DNA of 64,000 nt, taken from Novosphingobium sp. ZN18A2 (GTDB lineage Bacteria > Pseudomonadota > Alphaproteobacteria > Sphingomonadales > Sphingomonadaceae). Made by a program: the position numbers and the translations under genes. Below, piece by piece: positions 1-12,202 of the stretch. The notes below the pieces were generated by a model. The model did not search any database. It was given only the letters and a program-made list of their open reading frames with translations, and was not told where the DNA came from. The stretch's first letter is position 1, and every line of letters starts with the position of its first letter. The stretch spans positions 1,302,001 to 1,366,000 of the forward strand of contig NZ_CP136651.1 in NCBI RefSeq assembly GCF_036784765.1. The letters run 5' to 3'.

Positions 1-2341
<2,341 letters not shown>

Positions 2342-2342
2342 C

Positions 2343-2915
2343 ATGGACGAGGTGGAGAAAACCTGGCTTACGGCGGACGGCTTGCTGGCGGACAGCTTCC
2401 GCCTTGCGCGGCAAGTGCTCGATTCCGATTTCCGGCCCACGCACATCGTCGGCATCTGGCGCGGCGGCACGCCGGTGGGCATCGCGGTGCAGGAACTGCT
2501 GGAATTCCACGGGATAGAGACGGATCATATCGCGATCCGCACCGCCAGCTATTCGGGAATAGACCGGCAGGATGCCGAAGTGCGCGTCTATTCGCTGGGA
2601 TACCTGATCGACACGCTGAACCCCGACGACCACCTTCTGGTGATTGACGACGTTTTCGATTCCGGTCGGTCGATAGAGGCGTTCCTGCGCGAACTGCGCG
2701 CGCGGTGCCGTTACAACATGCCGCGCGAAGTGCGCATCGCGACGGTTTACTGGAAGCCACAGCGCAACCGCACCGCGCTGGCGCCCGATTTCTATGTCCA
2801 TGAAACCGACGACTGGCTGGTGTTCCCGCACGAGTTGTGCGGCTTGTCCGAACGGGAAATCCGCGCGCACAAGCCGCAGGCGTCGATCGTGCTAGATGAG
2901 GACGCCGGAGCTTAG
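2343..2915 (+). CDS. hypoxanthine/xanthine-type phosphoribosyltransferase
   Basis: Type I phosphoribosyltransferase (190 aa) that would join a purine base to PRPP to make a nucleotide. The PRPP-binding signature is LLVIDDVFDSGRS, two acidic residues followed by the phosphate loop, and THIVGIWRGGTPVG is the N-terminal PRTase strand-loop. It starts one base after the deaminase stop. The pair makes sense as salvage: adenine or adenosine is deaminated and the resulting hypoxanthine is recaptured. It resembles the xanthine/hypoxanthine PRTase-like family of proteobacteria; the exact base preference cannot be read from sequence. Its 3' end overlaps the stop of the convergent mscS-type gene by four bases. 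Confidence 0.8.
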   Translation: MDEVEKTWLTADGLLADSFRLARQVLDSDFRPTHIVGIWRGGTPVGIAVQELLEFHGIETDHIAIRTASYSGIDRQDAEVRVYSLGYLIDTLNPDDHLLVIDDVFDSGRSIEAFLRELRARCRYNMPREVRIATVYWKPQRNRTALAPDFYVHETDDWLVFPHELCGLSEREIRAHKPQASIVLDEDAGA

Positions 2916-3802
2916 GCCGCCTCGCGGTCCTGCCGCTCCATGGCCAGCTTCAGGTCGCCCACCGGAACCTTGTCCTTGAAGGTGTGGGTGACATAGGGGA
3001 ACGGTATCTCGATTCCGGCTGCGTCCAGTTCCCGCTTGATCGCGAAGATGATGTCGCTCTTGGTCATCAACCGGTCGCGCTGCGCGGCGTCGGACCACCA
3101 GCGCACCAGAAAGTCTATCGAGCTTGAGTTGAACTCTTGGGCCAGGATGTCGATCCCGCGCCCCTGATCGATGCCTTCGACCGAATCGAGCGCCTTGCGG
3201 ATCGCCGAGCGCGAGGCGTCCAGATCGCTGTCGTATGACACGCCCACAACGATCTGGTCGCGGCGGGTGGACTGGTCCGTAAGGATTTCGACAGGGTTCT
3301 TGAACAAAACCGAGTTGGGCAGGATGGTCAGTTCGCCCGAAAGCAGACGGATATGCGTTTCGCGCAGCGTGATGCGTTCAACCTTGCCCAGAATCCCTTC
3401 GACCGTGATCAGGTCGCCGATGTGCATCTTCTCGCGCAGCATGATGAGCACGCCGGCAAGGAAGTTTTCGAAGATGTCCTGAAACGCGAAGCCGATCGCC
3501 AGCGCGCCGACGCCCAGACCGGCGAACAGGCTTGCCGGCGTCATGCCCGGAACCGCCACAGTGGCCGCGATCATGATGCCCGCGATCCAGATTGCCAGCC
3601 GGACCAGCGTTGCCAGCAGTTGTTTCAGGTCGTCACGAATCGACGTTGCCCGGGTCAGCCGTGTGGCAATGGCGACCGCCGACCGTGCGGCGATGAACGT
3701 GACGAAAAGTATGACGATGGCGATGACAAGGCTCGGCAGTGCCTGCACCAGCCCGGTTGCCATGGATTCGACCTGCTTTTGCAGTGTCTCGACGTAATTC
3801 AC
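2912..3802 (-). CDS. MscS-family small-conductance mechanosensitive channel
   Basis: Inner-membrane channel of the MscS family (296 aa, close to the 286 aa of E. coli MscS) that opens on membrane tension to release solutes. Three hydrophobic segments lie in about the first 120 residues. The pore helix is recognisable from its Gly/Ala pattern (ASLFAGLGVGALAIGFA, then QDIFENFLAG), followed by the beta domain around LREKMHIGDLITVEG. The C-terminal half is a soluble alpha/beta domain. It starts at ATG 3802 and is divergent from mreB across about 250 bp. There is no partner gene; it is probably monocistronic. Confidence 0.88.
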   Translation of the reverse strand: MNYVETLQKQVESMATGLVQALPSLVIAIVILFVTFIAARSAVAIATRLTRATSIRDDLKQLLATLVRLAIWIAGIMIAATVAVPGMTPASLFAGLGVGALAIGFAFQDIFENFLAGVLIMLREKMHIGDLITVEGILGKVERITLRETHIRLLSGELTILPNSVLFKNPVEILTDQSTRRDQIVVGVSYDSDLDASRSAIRKALDSVEGIDQGRGIDILAQEFNSSSIDFLVRWWSDAAQRDRLMTKSDIIFAIKRELDAAGIEIPFPYVTHTFKDKVPVGDLKLAMERQDREAA

Positions 3803-3971
3803 GCGAATTCTTTCCCTTCCGTTGTGTGTTCCCTTTTTAACCGGAATGGCGGCATCTGGTTCCGGCGCGGCGCCGCTTGCGCTGCGCGGACGCGCCAGCC
3901 GGCGCGCGTCGCTCCGTCGCGAAGGCCCGTCGCTTTGTCTCGCAAAACGCGCGAACGCGCCTCAGGTTCAT

Positions 3972-5100
<1,129 letters not shown>

Positions 5101-5170
5101 CGGGCTTGCGGCCGACTGCGGGGCAACAATCCCTTGCCAAGCCGCGCGGCAAGCGCAAAAGGCGCAGGCC

Positions 5171-6808
5171 ATGACCGATACAGCTTTGATCGATGCCGCA
5201 CTGAATTCCAAGGCCTGGCCGTTCGAGGAAGCGCGCAAGCTTTTGAAGCGCTATCCGAACGGGAAACCGGGCGGCGAACCTGTGCTGTTTGAAACGGGCT
5301 ATGGCCCCAGCGGGCTGCCGCACATCGGCACGTTCCAGGAAGTGCTGCGCACCACGCTGGTGCGCCGCGCCTATGAAGTGCTGGTGGGTGCGAAGCCCGA
5401 GGATGGCAGGACGCGCCTCGTCGCGTTTTCGGACGACATGGACGGGCTGCGCAAGGTGCCCGACAATGTGCCCAACCAGGGGCTGCTTGCCGCGCATATC
5501 GGCCACCCGCTCAGCCGCATTCCCGATCCGTTCGGCAAGTATGAGAGCTTCGCACACCACAACAACGCGATGCTGCGCGAATTTCTTGACCGGTTCGGCT
5601 TCGATTACGAATTCGTCTCGTCCTCGGGCCTCTACAATTCCGGCGGGTTCGACGATGCGCTGAAGAACGTGCTGCGCAACTACGACGCGATCATGGGCGT
5701 GATGCTGCCCACCCTGCGCGAAGAGCGTCGCCAGACCTATTCGCCCGTGCTGCCGGTATCGCCCAAGACGAACGAGGTTTTGCAGGTGGCGGTGCAGGTG
5801 ATCGATGCCGAAGCGGGCATCGTGCGCTTCCACGACCACGGCGAGGACATCGATCACTGCATCCTTGGCGGGAAGGCCAAGCTGCAATGGAAGGTGGACT
5901 GGGCGATGCGCTGGGTCGCGCTGGGCGTCGATTACGAGATGTACGGCAAGGACTTGACCGACAGCGGCGTACAGTCGGGCAAGATCGCGAAGATCTTGGG
6001 CGGGCGCAAGCCCGAGGGCCTGATCTACGAGCTGTTCCTCGATGCCAATGGAGAGAAAATTTCCAAGTCCAAGGGCAACGGCCTGACGATCGAGGAATGG
6101 CTGACCTATGGCAGCGACGAAAGCCTTGGCTTTTATATCTTCCCCAATCCCAAGAGTGCGAAGCAGCTTCACGTGGGCGTGATCCCGCGCGCGGTGGACG
6201 ATTACTGGCAGTTCCGCACGAAGATCCCGGACCAGCCGGTTGAACAGCAGGTGGGCAACCCCGCGTGGCACCTGCTTCGCGTGAACGGATACCAGGGCGG
6301 AGACGGCGATAGCCTGCCGGTGACCTACAGCCTGCTGCTGAACCTTGTCGGCGTGCTGGGCGCGGGCGCCACGCGCGAGCAGGTGTGGTCGTACCTCGGC
6401 AATTACGTGGAAAACGCCACCCCCGATGCGCATCCCGACCTGGATGAACTGGTGGGCAAGGCGCTTGCCTATAACAGCGCCTTCATCGCGCCGACGCTGA
6501 AGCGTCGCAGGCCCGAACCGAACGAGGCCGCCGCGCTGGCCGCTCTCGACGAGGAACTGGCCGCGACCTCCGACGATGCGACGGCGGAGGAACTGCAGAA
6601 CCTCGTCTACGAGATCGGAAAGGATCCGCACTACGGGTTCGACCAGTTGCGCGACTGGTTCAAGGCGCTTTACCAGACGCTGCTCGGTTCCAGCCAGGGG
6701 CCGCGCATGGGCAGCTTCATCGCGCTTTACGGCATAGGCAACACGCGCCGGCTGATTGCCGAGACGCTGGATGGAGCGCCCGATGGCGCATCGCAAACGG
6801 CTGGCTGA
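5171..6808 (+). CDS. lysK: class I lysyl-tRNA synthetase
   Basis: Archaeal-type class I LysRS (545 aa), which charges tRNA-Lys with lysine in the cytosol. Class I signatures are clear: the HIGH-like motif GPSGLPHIGTF near the N-terminus and the KMSKS-like motif KISKSKGNG. The class I enzyme replaces the usual class II LysS in many alphaproteobacteria, so this is probably the only housekeeping LysRS. ATG 5171 begins MTDTALIDAAL; a longer frame from 5036 runs inside mreB and is not a credible start. The 3' end overlaps the following DUF1003 gene by 26 bp, suggesting co-transcription. Confidence 0.93.
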   Translation: MTDTALIDAALNSKAWPFEEARKLLKRYPNGKPGGEPVLFETGYGPSGLPHIGTFQEVLRTTLVRRAYEVLVGAKPEDGRTRLVAFSDDMDGLRKVPDNVPNQGLLAAHIGHPLSRIPDPFGKYESFAHHNNAMLREFLDRFGFDYEFVSSSGLYNSGGFDDALKNVLRNYDAIMGVMLPTLREERRQTYSPVLPVSPKTNEVLQVAVQVIDAEAGIVRFHDHGEDIDHCILGGKAKLQWKVDWAMRWVALGVDYEMYGKDLTDSGVQSGKIAKILGGRKPEGLIYELFLDANGEKISKSKGNGLTIEEWLTYGSDESLGFYIFPNPKSAKQLHVGVIPRAVDDYWQFRTKIPDQPVEQQVGNPAWHLLRVNGYQGGDGDSLPVTYSLLLNLVGVLGAGATREQVWSYLGNYVENATPDAHPDLDELVGKALAYNSAFIAPTLKRRRPEPNEAAALAALDEELAATSDDATAEELQNLVYEIGKDPHYGFDQLRDWFKALYQTLLGSSQGPRMGSFIALYGIGNTRRLIAETLDGAPDGASQTAG

Positions 6809-7325
6809 ACAACTTGCGGAAGACCTGCTCGGCAGGCCTTTCGACGAGCTGGACGCCGAAGAGCAGCGCGTGCTCGAGCGTGTCGCGTCAGGAACGCTTA
6901 TCGGTATGGATGCGGATGAACTGGCGGCTGTGAACGCCAGTTTCGGTGACAGGCTGGCCGACCGGGTTGCCGCCGTTGGCGGCAGCTGGTCGTTCATCAT
7001 CGCCTTCGCCGTTGTCCTGTTTGCGTGGATGGTGCTGAACAGCAATATCGGCCAGCACCTGGGCATCGCGTGGGACCGCTATCCCTATATCTTCCTGAAC
7101 CTGATGCTTTCGATGCTGGCCGCGATCCAGGCGCCGGTTATCATGATGAGCCAGAACCGCCAGTCGGCAAGGGACCGCATCGCGGCCCGGCACGATTACG
7201 AAGTGAACCTGCGCACCCAGCTTGAAATCCTGCGCGTCCACCGCAAGCTCGACCGGCTGACCGCACGGCTGGGCCACCTGATAGAGGATGCGGAGGGCGG
7301 AGCGGATCGCCACCCGAAATCCTGA
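6783..7325 (+). CDS. DUF1003 family membrane protein
   Basis: Inner-membrane protein of unknown function (180 aa) of the DUF1003 family. Two membrane segments are visible: WSFIIAFAVVLFAWMVLN and, after a short polar link, YIFLNLMLSMLAAIQAPVIM. They are followed by the conserved MMSQNRQSARDR and a C-terminal amphipathic, probably coiled-coil region. I chose ATG 6783 because TGGAG lies 7-8 nt upstream; two ATGs further up (6756, 6771) lie deeper in lysK without such a site. The start is inside the last codons of lysK, so translation is probably coupled. The family's role is not known. Confidence 0.85.
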   Translation: MAHRKRLAEQLAEDLLGRPFDELDAEEQRVLERVASGTLIGMDADELAAVNASFGDRLADRVAAVGGSWSFIIAFAVVLFAWMVLNSNIGQHLGIAWDRYPYIFLNLMLSMLAAIQAPVIMMSQNRQSARDRIAARHDYEVNLRTQLEILRVHRKLDRLTARLGHLIEDAEGGADRHPKS

Positions 7326-7328
7326 CGG

Positions 7329-9230
7329 TCAGCGCGCGTCCTTCGTCGCCTTGATCCAGCGGTCCACCTTGGCTTCCAGCACGGGCAGGGGCAGCGCGCC
7401 GGAACCAAGCACCTGGTCGTGGAATGCGCGAATATCGAACCGGTCGCCCAGTTCACGCTCCGCCTTGGCGCGCAGGCGCTGGATCGTCAGCGCGCCGATC
7501 TTGTAGGCGAGCGCTTGCCCCGGAATGGCGATATAGCGTTCCACCTCGGCGGTCGCGTCGCTGCGGCCCATGCCGGAATTCGCCAGCATGTAGTCGATCG
7601 CCTTGTCGCGGCTCCAGCCCTGCGTGTGAATGCCGGTATCGACCACGAGCCGCATCGCGCGCAGCATCTCGTCATCCAGCGTGCCCCAGTGCTGCCACGG
7701 GTCCTTGTAGAACCCCATCTCATAGCCCAGCGTCTCGGCATAGAGCGCCCACCCTTCCACATAGGCGGTGTTGCCGCCGAACCGCTGGAAGTCCGGAAGG
7801 CTCTCGTCCTCCTGGGCAAGGCTGATCTGGAAGTGGTGGCCCGGCGCGCCTTCGTGCAGGTAAAGCGTGGTGATCCCGGTCAGGAACCGGCTTTTCAGGT
7901 CATATGTGTTGAAGAAGAAGATACCCGGCCGCGATCCGTCGGGCGAACCCTGATTATAACTGCCACCCGCTTCGTACTTGGCGCGATAGGCGGGATAGGG
8001 TTCGATGAGCAGGGGCGTCTTGGGCAAGTGCAGGAAATAGCGCGGCGCCAGCGCATCCACCTTGCGGCCGACTTCGCGGAACCCGTCGGACAGCTGCTTT
8101 GCCGTGGTGGGATGGTATTCGGGATCGGTGCGCAGGTGGTCGAAAAAGGCGGGCAGGGGGCCGTTGAAGCCCATCTGTCGCTTCACCTGTTCCATCTCGC
8201 CCTGGATGCGCGCGACTTCGGAAAGGCCAAGGCGGTGGATTTCCGCGGGGTCCATGTCCAGCGTCGTGTTCTCGCGGATCAGCAGGCGATACAGCTTCGC
8301 GCCGCCCTTCATTTCCGAAAGGCCCACGCTTTCACGCGCGGCGGGCAGGTATTCATTAGCCAGGAACCCGCGCAGCTTGCGGTAGGCTGGATACACGCTT
8401 TGCTCGATCGTGGCCCTGTATTCGCGCTTCAGGCGGTGTCGGGTCCGCCGCGTGAAGCTCTCCGGAAACTGGTTTACCGGCGAATAGAACGGGGATTGGT
8501 CCACCGGCTGCGCCAGAAGGGCGTCAATCTGCCCGATCATGTTGCGCACGGTCAGCTTGGGTTCCACCGCGCCGCTTGCCATTCCCCCCCGGAATTGCGC
8601 GATGGCGTTGCCGAACACCACGCCCAGAACCCTGTCGCGCGCAAGGTTCGCCTCAAAATCGGCCACGCTATCAAGCGGTACGGCACCGTCGCCCGCCGCG
8701 ATGCTGGGATATTCGACCTGGAACCCGCCGAAATGGTTGAACGGCTGAACATCGGTCAGCGCGGTGTATTCCGGCTTCAGCGCGTCGCGTTCAAGATCCT
8801 TGTCGTACCTGAACACATCGTAGGACACGCGGTGTTGGGCATCGAGCCGGTCGCGGTCGATCCTGCCCAGCCGCGAAAGCGCGATGGCATTGGACGCGCG
8901 CAGCATTCGCGTGCGGCGCGGGGTGAACAGGATTTCGAACTGCCTTGCTGTAACCTGCTCTCCGCGGCCGAGCATGGCAATCGGATCGAGTGCCAGCTCC
9001 GCGCGTTCGTCGTCCGCGAAAAGCCTGTCGAGCTTTGCGTCCTCGCTGGTCGCCGCAACCTTTTCCGGCGTCTGGGCTTGTGTCGCGGCGCTTGTTACCG
9101 CGAATGTAGGCGCGCTGCTGCCCAGCGCCGCGGCTGCGATGACAAGGATCGCACCGCGGTGCAGCAATTGCGCGCGCTTGCGGCGGCCCGCCGCGATCCC
9201 CGCCATGTTCCCCGTCATGTTCCCCGTCAT
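7329..9230 (-). CDS. DUF885 family exported putative metallopeptidase
   Basis: Large exported protein (633 aa) of the DUF885 family, thought to be zinc metallopeptidases. The family motif is YLHEGAPGHHFQISLA, which carries an HExxxHH-like metal site, and EGWALYAETLG follows about 25 residues later. The N-terminus has basic residues followed by a hydrophobic stretch (GAILVIAAAALGSSAPTFA), a plausible signal peptide, so it should act in the periplasm. The start region encodes MTGNMTGNMAG because of a 12-bp tandem repeat, giving three candidate ATGs (9230, 9218, 9206); I take the first, two bases after the stop of the upstream oxygenase gene. No substrate can be read from the sequence. Confidence 0.85.
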   Translation of the reverse strand: MTGNMTGNMAGIAAGRRKRAQLLHRGAILVIAAAALGSSAPTFAVTSAATQAQTPEKVAATSEDAKLDRLFADDERAELALDPIAMLGRGEQVTARQFEILFTPRRTRMLRASNAIALSRLGRIDRDRLDAQHRVSYDVFRYDKDLERDALKPEYTALTDVQPFNHFGGFQVEYPSIAAGDGAVPLDSVADFEANLARDRVLGVVFGNAIAQFRGGMASGAVEPKLTVRNMIGQIDALLAQPVDQSPFYSPVNQFPESFTRRTRHRLKREYRATIEQSVYPAYRKLRGFLANEYLPAARESVGLSEMKGGAKLYRLLIRENTTLDMDPAEIHRLGLSEVARIQGEMEQVKRQMGFNGPLPAFFDHLRTDPEYHPTTAKQLSDGFREVGRKVDALAPRYFLHLPKTPLLIEPYPAYRAKYEAGGSYNQGSPDGSRPGIFFFNTYDLKSRFLTGITTLYLHEGAPGHHFQISLAQEDESLPDFQRFGGNTAYVEGWALYAETLGYEMGFYKDPWQHWGTLDDEMLRAMRLVVDTGIHTQGWSRDKAIDYMLANSGMGRSDATAEVERYIAIPGQALAYKIGALTIQRLRAKAERELGDRFDIRAFHDQVLGSGALPLPVLEAKVDRWIKATKDAR

Positions 9231-9234
9231 GTTC
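9204..9234. repeat. 12-bp tandem repeat across the DUF885 start codons
   Basis: The unit CATGTTCCCCGT is present twice in full (9204-9215, 9216-9227) and then partly (CATGTTC, 9228-9234). On the minus strand each copy supplies an in-frame ATG, so gain or loss of a unit changes the N-terminus by four residues without a frameshift. Confidence 0.8.
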
Positions 9235-9895
9235 AATGCCACGAGCGTGACCTGTACCACTTGGTGACGACGTATTTGACGCCGCGCTTCACCGGCGTGC
9301 CCGCGTGCAGCGTTTTCGGGTTCGGCGATCCGTCGGGAGACATGTTGTTCCACACCAGCAAGGCGCCGCGCTGGGGCGGTACGCTCAGGTCGACTTTCGG
9401 AAAGTCCGTCGATCCGCCTTCCTCCACATCGGAGAGATAGGCCATTGCCGTCCAGCTGCGCTGCCCGCCGCGCTCCTGCTCGGTGGGCCAATAGCTGGTG
9501 CCGGTGTTGAAGAAATCGAAATGCGCGCGGAACTGCTGGCCCTTCTGGTATCGCTGCACCTGCATGGTTTCACCGTAACCCGGCTCGATCCCCAGCAGGT
9601 CGTCGATGCGGCGTTGCAGGATCTGGATCAGGGGATCCCAAGGGTCCACGTCGCCCGAATAGCTGGTGCGGCCGCCGTCCGCGTTGTTGTTGTAGGTGGG
9701 AGAGGGGCGCGCGACCTTGTCGGTAATCGCGATCAGTTTATCGCATTCCTCGTCCGAAAAGAAATTGGCGACGCCATAGATTTCCAGCCCGTCCACCGGA
9801 AGCCGGTAGCAACTGGGATCGGCGTCCAGGCGTTCGCGGACGGCCTTGCCCAAGGCAGCAAGAGCATCGGTATCGTGGGCGGTTTTTCGTACCAT
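9233..9895 (-). CDS. prolyl 4-hydroxylase-like 2OG-Fe(II) dioxygenase
   Basis: Non-haem iron dioxygenase (220 aa) of the prolyl 4-hydroxylase alpha-subunit type; the family uses 2-oxoglutarate and oxygen to hydroxylate a side chain. Iron ligands fit H125, D127 (AHFDFFN) and H197 (TLHAGTPV), with the 2-oxoglutarate-binding K207 in KRGVKYV. VPPQRGALLVWNN is the typical strand before the distal histidine. There is no signal peptide, so it is cytosolic. Its stop is two bases upstream of the DUF885 gene, so the two are probably one transcript. The substrate (a protein or a free amino acid) is unknown. Confidence 0.85.
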   Translation of the reverse strand: MVRKTAHDTDALAALGKAVRERLDADPSCYRLPVDGLEIYGVANFFSDEECDKLIAITDKVARPSPTYNNNADGGRTSYSGDVDPWDPLIQILQRRIDDLLGIEPGYGETMQVQRYQKGQQFRAHFDFFNTGTSYWPTEQERGGQRSWTAMAYLSDVEEGGSTDFPKVDLSVPPQRGALLVWNNMSPDGSPNPKTLHAGTPVKRGVKYVVTKWYRSRSWH

Positions 9896-10186
9896 CTTTG
9901 ACCTGGCTCATTGGTTCGCCGCGCCTAATGGCGCATCGGGCAGGCTGCGGCAAGAGCGGCGCGGTTCGTCCGGAACGGACTATTCAACGAGCGGCGATAG
10001 CGGAAAATCGCGATATGTAGCGTCATGTTGGATTAAAAACGGGTCTGCCAAGTGTTCTGCGGGTCGTCGCCAGTCGTTTTTTTGCACGCATAATGTCAAT
10101 CAACGTGGAACTATTTCACGGGCAAATGCGTTCAAATGTCGAAACGGACGAACTCCGGTAAGGGACGGAGGATTATTGCATTGGAT

Positions 10187-10570
10187 ATGATTACAATTCC
10201 GCATCGCGCTGCACATGACAAGGCGCGGGTGATCTATAAGAGTCGCCGCGAAAGAGACGATTGCGCCTCTGGATTGCGAAACCTCTTCGGGGAGCCGGCC
10301 TGGGACATTCTTCTGGATCTTTTCATAGCTGCGCAGCAGGGGGCGCAGGTTCAGGTATCTTCGGTATGCCTTGATGCCAACGTGCCTTCGACAACGCTCT
10401 TGCGCTGGCTTGCACGCCTTGAACGCGAAGAATTGATCACGCGCGCGGCCGATGATCGCGATGGGCGCCGCCGGTTCGTGATGCTTACCGAGCGTGGTGA
10501 ACAATTCATGCTCGAACTGCTGGCCACGCTCGATGCGAAGTCGCCGGCAGGGTCAGGAAGCATCGTCTGA
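10187..10570 (+). CDS. MarR-like winged-helix transcriptional regulator
   Basis: Small DNA-binding protein (127 aa) with a winged helix-turn-helix. The segment VSSVCLDANVPSTTLLRWL is the HTH, and LITRAADDRDGRRRFVMLTE is the beta wing typical of MarR relatives. The start is ambiguous. GGAGG at 10167-10171 suits TTG 10181 (9-nt spacing) better than ATG 10187, and an ATG at 10136 has no ribosome site; all share the same stop. The upstream 290 bp, shared with the divergent oxygenase gene, are AT-richer than the surroundings. Regulatory target unknown. Confidence 0.7.
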   Translation: MITIPHRAAHDKARVIYKSRRERDDCASGLRNLFGEPAWDILLDLFIAAQQGAQVQVSSVCLDANVPSTTLLRWLARLEREELITRAADDRDGRRRFVMLTERGEQFMLELLATLDAKSPAGSGSIV

Positions 10571-10694
10571 TTGAATGGCGAAGGCGCGCCGCCGGTGGCG
10601 ACGCGCCCTGCCTGCCGGGGTACCGGCAAATTCCAAATCACAACCTGCTTAACGGTATCGTCCAGACCGGCCGCCATTGGCGGCATGGTGGATT

Positions 10695-10745
10695 GATTCT
10701 GACATTTGCTTTCCTGCCGGTCAGGCGGCGGTAAATGTCAGAATC
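10695..10745. repeat. perfect 13-bp inverted repeat between two small genes
   Basis: GATTCTGACATTT (10695-10707) and AAATGTCAGAATC (10733-10745) are exact reverse complements separated by 25 bp. They lie 125 bp after the MarR-like gene and 10 bp after the entericidin stop (minus strand). There is no T-run on the plus side. It could be a terminator for the convergent genes, an operator, or a mobile-repeat remnant. Confidence 0.75.
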
Positions 10746-10755
10746 GAAACACTAA

Positions 10756-10893
10756 CTAATTACCATTGATGGCGTCTTCACCGGCCTGACCGACGGACTG
10801 GATGTCCTTGCCGGCGCCCTTCACGGTTGCGCAGGCGGAAAGGCCCATCACCAGTCCGCCCATCGCGCAGGCGAGTATGAACTTGCGGATCAT
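10756..10893 (-). CDS. entericidin A/B family lipoprotein
   Basis: Very small lipoprotein (45 aa). MIRKFILACAMGGLVMGLSA is a lipoprotein signal, with the lipobox LSAC placing the lipidated cysteine at residue 21. The mature part (ATVKGAGKDIQSVGQAGED) matches the entericidin pattern, ending in a short amphipathic helix. Start ATG 10893 has GGGAGAA 9 nt upstream. Entericidins are described as toxin/antidote-like membrane lipoproteins linked to stationary phase; a single copy such as this is common in sphingomonads and its role there is not established. Convergent with the MarR-like gene. Confidence 0.85.
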   Translation of the reverse strand: MIRKFILACAMGGLVMGLSACATVKGAGKDIQSVGQAGEDAINGN

Positions 10894-10970
10894 CGTCGAG
10901 TTCTCCCTTCGGGTTTCGCCGTCTGGCCCCGGTCGTATCGGGCCGAACCGCAACGGCGCATTACATTGTG

Positions 10971-11897
10971 TCAAGAACGCCGCACGGGCAAGCCTGGTTC
11001 CGCAGCCGGGGATACGCGGGCGCCACGGGGCGTGCGTCCCTCACGCCAGACGATGACAAGCCCGGCCACGACGATGGCCGGCGCGCCGATGAACGTGGCG
11101 ACGGGCGGCAGGTTGCCGAAAACCAGCCAGCCCCACAGCGTCGCCCAGCCGAATGCCGTGTAGTCCATGGCGATAACGCTGGAAACAGGCCCGAAGCGCA
11201 GCGCGGACGTAAGGCATAGCTGCGCCGCCGATCCCAGGATACCGATGCCCAGCAACAAGGCCCACCCCGCAGCATCGTGCCGCACGCCGGTGAGGGGAAG
11301 GGCCAGCGCCAGCACGGGCACGCTGATCGCGGAAAACCAGAAGACGATGCGCAAAGGTTCTTCGGTGCGGCCCAGGTCGCGCAACTGGATGGATATCAGG
11401 GCAACCATGAATGCAGCCCCGACGCCGACCGCAAGACCGTCGAGCGGGATCGTATCCCCGCCGCCCGGCCCGGCCACCACCAGCACACCCGCAAAGTCCA
11501 GCGCCACCGCGAACCATCGGAACGGTCCCACGTGTTCGCGCAGGACGGTGGCCGCCAGCACGACGGCGAATATCGGCGCCGTGAAGCCCAGAACGGTCGC
11601 CTGAGCGAGCGGAAGCAGCATGACCGCGCCGAAATTGAGGACCATTCCCGCAATTCCCATCGCCGCGCGGCGCGCGTGGATCGGCAAGCGCCTGGTGCCA
11701 AGGCGCCAAAGCTGCCTGCGTGCGGCCAGCCAGCCGCCGATCAGCAAACCGGGAAAGAACTGACGCCAGAAAATGATCTCTGGCAACGCGATGCCGTGCC
11801 TGCCTGCAAGTTTCACCAGCACCAGCAACAGCGAGAGGAACACCATGGCCAGCAGGCGCAGGCCAAGGGCCAGGACGGGGCGGTGGTTCTGTTCCAT
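10971..11897 (-). CDS. EamA/DMT-family transporter
   Basis: Inner-membrane carrier of the drug/metabolite transporter superfamily (about 308 aa, 10 hydrophobic segments in two EamA halves). Recognisable features are ALPEIIFWRQFFPGLLIGGW in TM1-2, LLPLAQATVLGFTAPIF, and near the C-terminus VSSVIAMDYTAFGWATLWGW. Start candidates are ATG 11897 (MEQNHRPVLALG) or 11945 (MRKLATP); neither has a strong ribosome site, and 11897 leaves more room for a promoter opposite the small divergent gene. Substrate not predictable. It is distantly related to the second EamA gene at 15.7 kb. Confidence 0.85.
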   Translation of the reverse strand: MEQNHRPVLALGLRLLAMVFLSLLLVLVKLAGRHGIALPEIIFWRQFFPGLLIGGWLAARRQLWRLGTRRLPIHARRAAMGIAGMVLNFGAVMLLPLAQATVLGFTAPIFAVVLAATVLREHVGPFRWFAVALDFAGVLVVAGPGGGDTIPLDGLAVGVGAAFMVALISIQLRDLGRTEEPLRIVFWFSAISVPVLALALPLTGVRHDAAGWALLLGIGILGSAAQLCLTSALRFGPVSSVIAMDYTAFGWATLWGWLVFGNLPPVATFIGAPAIVVAGLVIVWREGRTPRGARVSPAAEPGLPVRRS

Positions 11898-11971
11898 CTC
11901 GCGCCAGCGCATAGCCGCGTGTGCCGGCGTGGCAAGCTTGCGCATGGGCGATGCGTGCCTATCTGGCTGCC

Positions 11972-12175
11972 ATGGACGATTGGCAACCGATGGCAATTTA
12001 CGGCCTTGTGGCGGGATCGCTGGCTATTCTATCGTGGTTCGGCGATCGTCGCCGGATGCGCCGCAGCAACCCGGACGCGGTTGGTTTCATGCCGTGGACC
12101 GCGATCTTCTTCTTCTCGACCATCGTCGCGTGCGTGACGCTGGGCCTTGCCGCACGCGACTGGTTTACCGCCTGA
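11972..12175 (+). CDS. small two-TM hypothetical membrane protein
   Basis: 67 aa, unrecognised. Two hydrophobic helices are visible: MAIYGLVAGSLAILSWFG, and TAIFFFSTIVACVTLGLAAR near the C-terminus, joined by a basic loop (DRRRMRRSNPD). The topology is consistent with a small inner-membrane protein. ATG 11972 begins MDDWQPM. The gene is divergent from the EamA transporter and convergent with cpaF, with 27 bp between stops. No function can be assigned. Confidence 0.65.
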   Translation: MDDWQPMAIYGLVAGSLAILSWFGDRRRMRRSNPDAVGFMPWTAIFFFSTIVACVTLGLAARDWFTA

Positions 12176-12202
12176 GCGCGCTGCCCAGAATCAGAGGGGG
12201 CA

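Noticed and set aside
7419..9440. Long open frame on the plus strand antisense to the DUF885 gene
   Set aside because: The HEGAPGHH-containing minus-strand frame is the real gene; the plus frame has no motifs and runs past gene ends.
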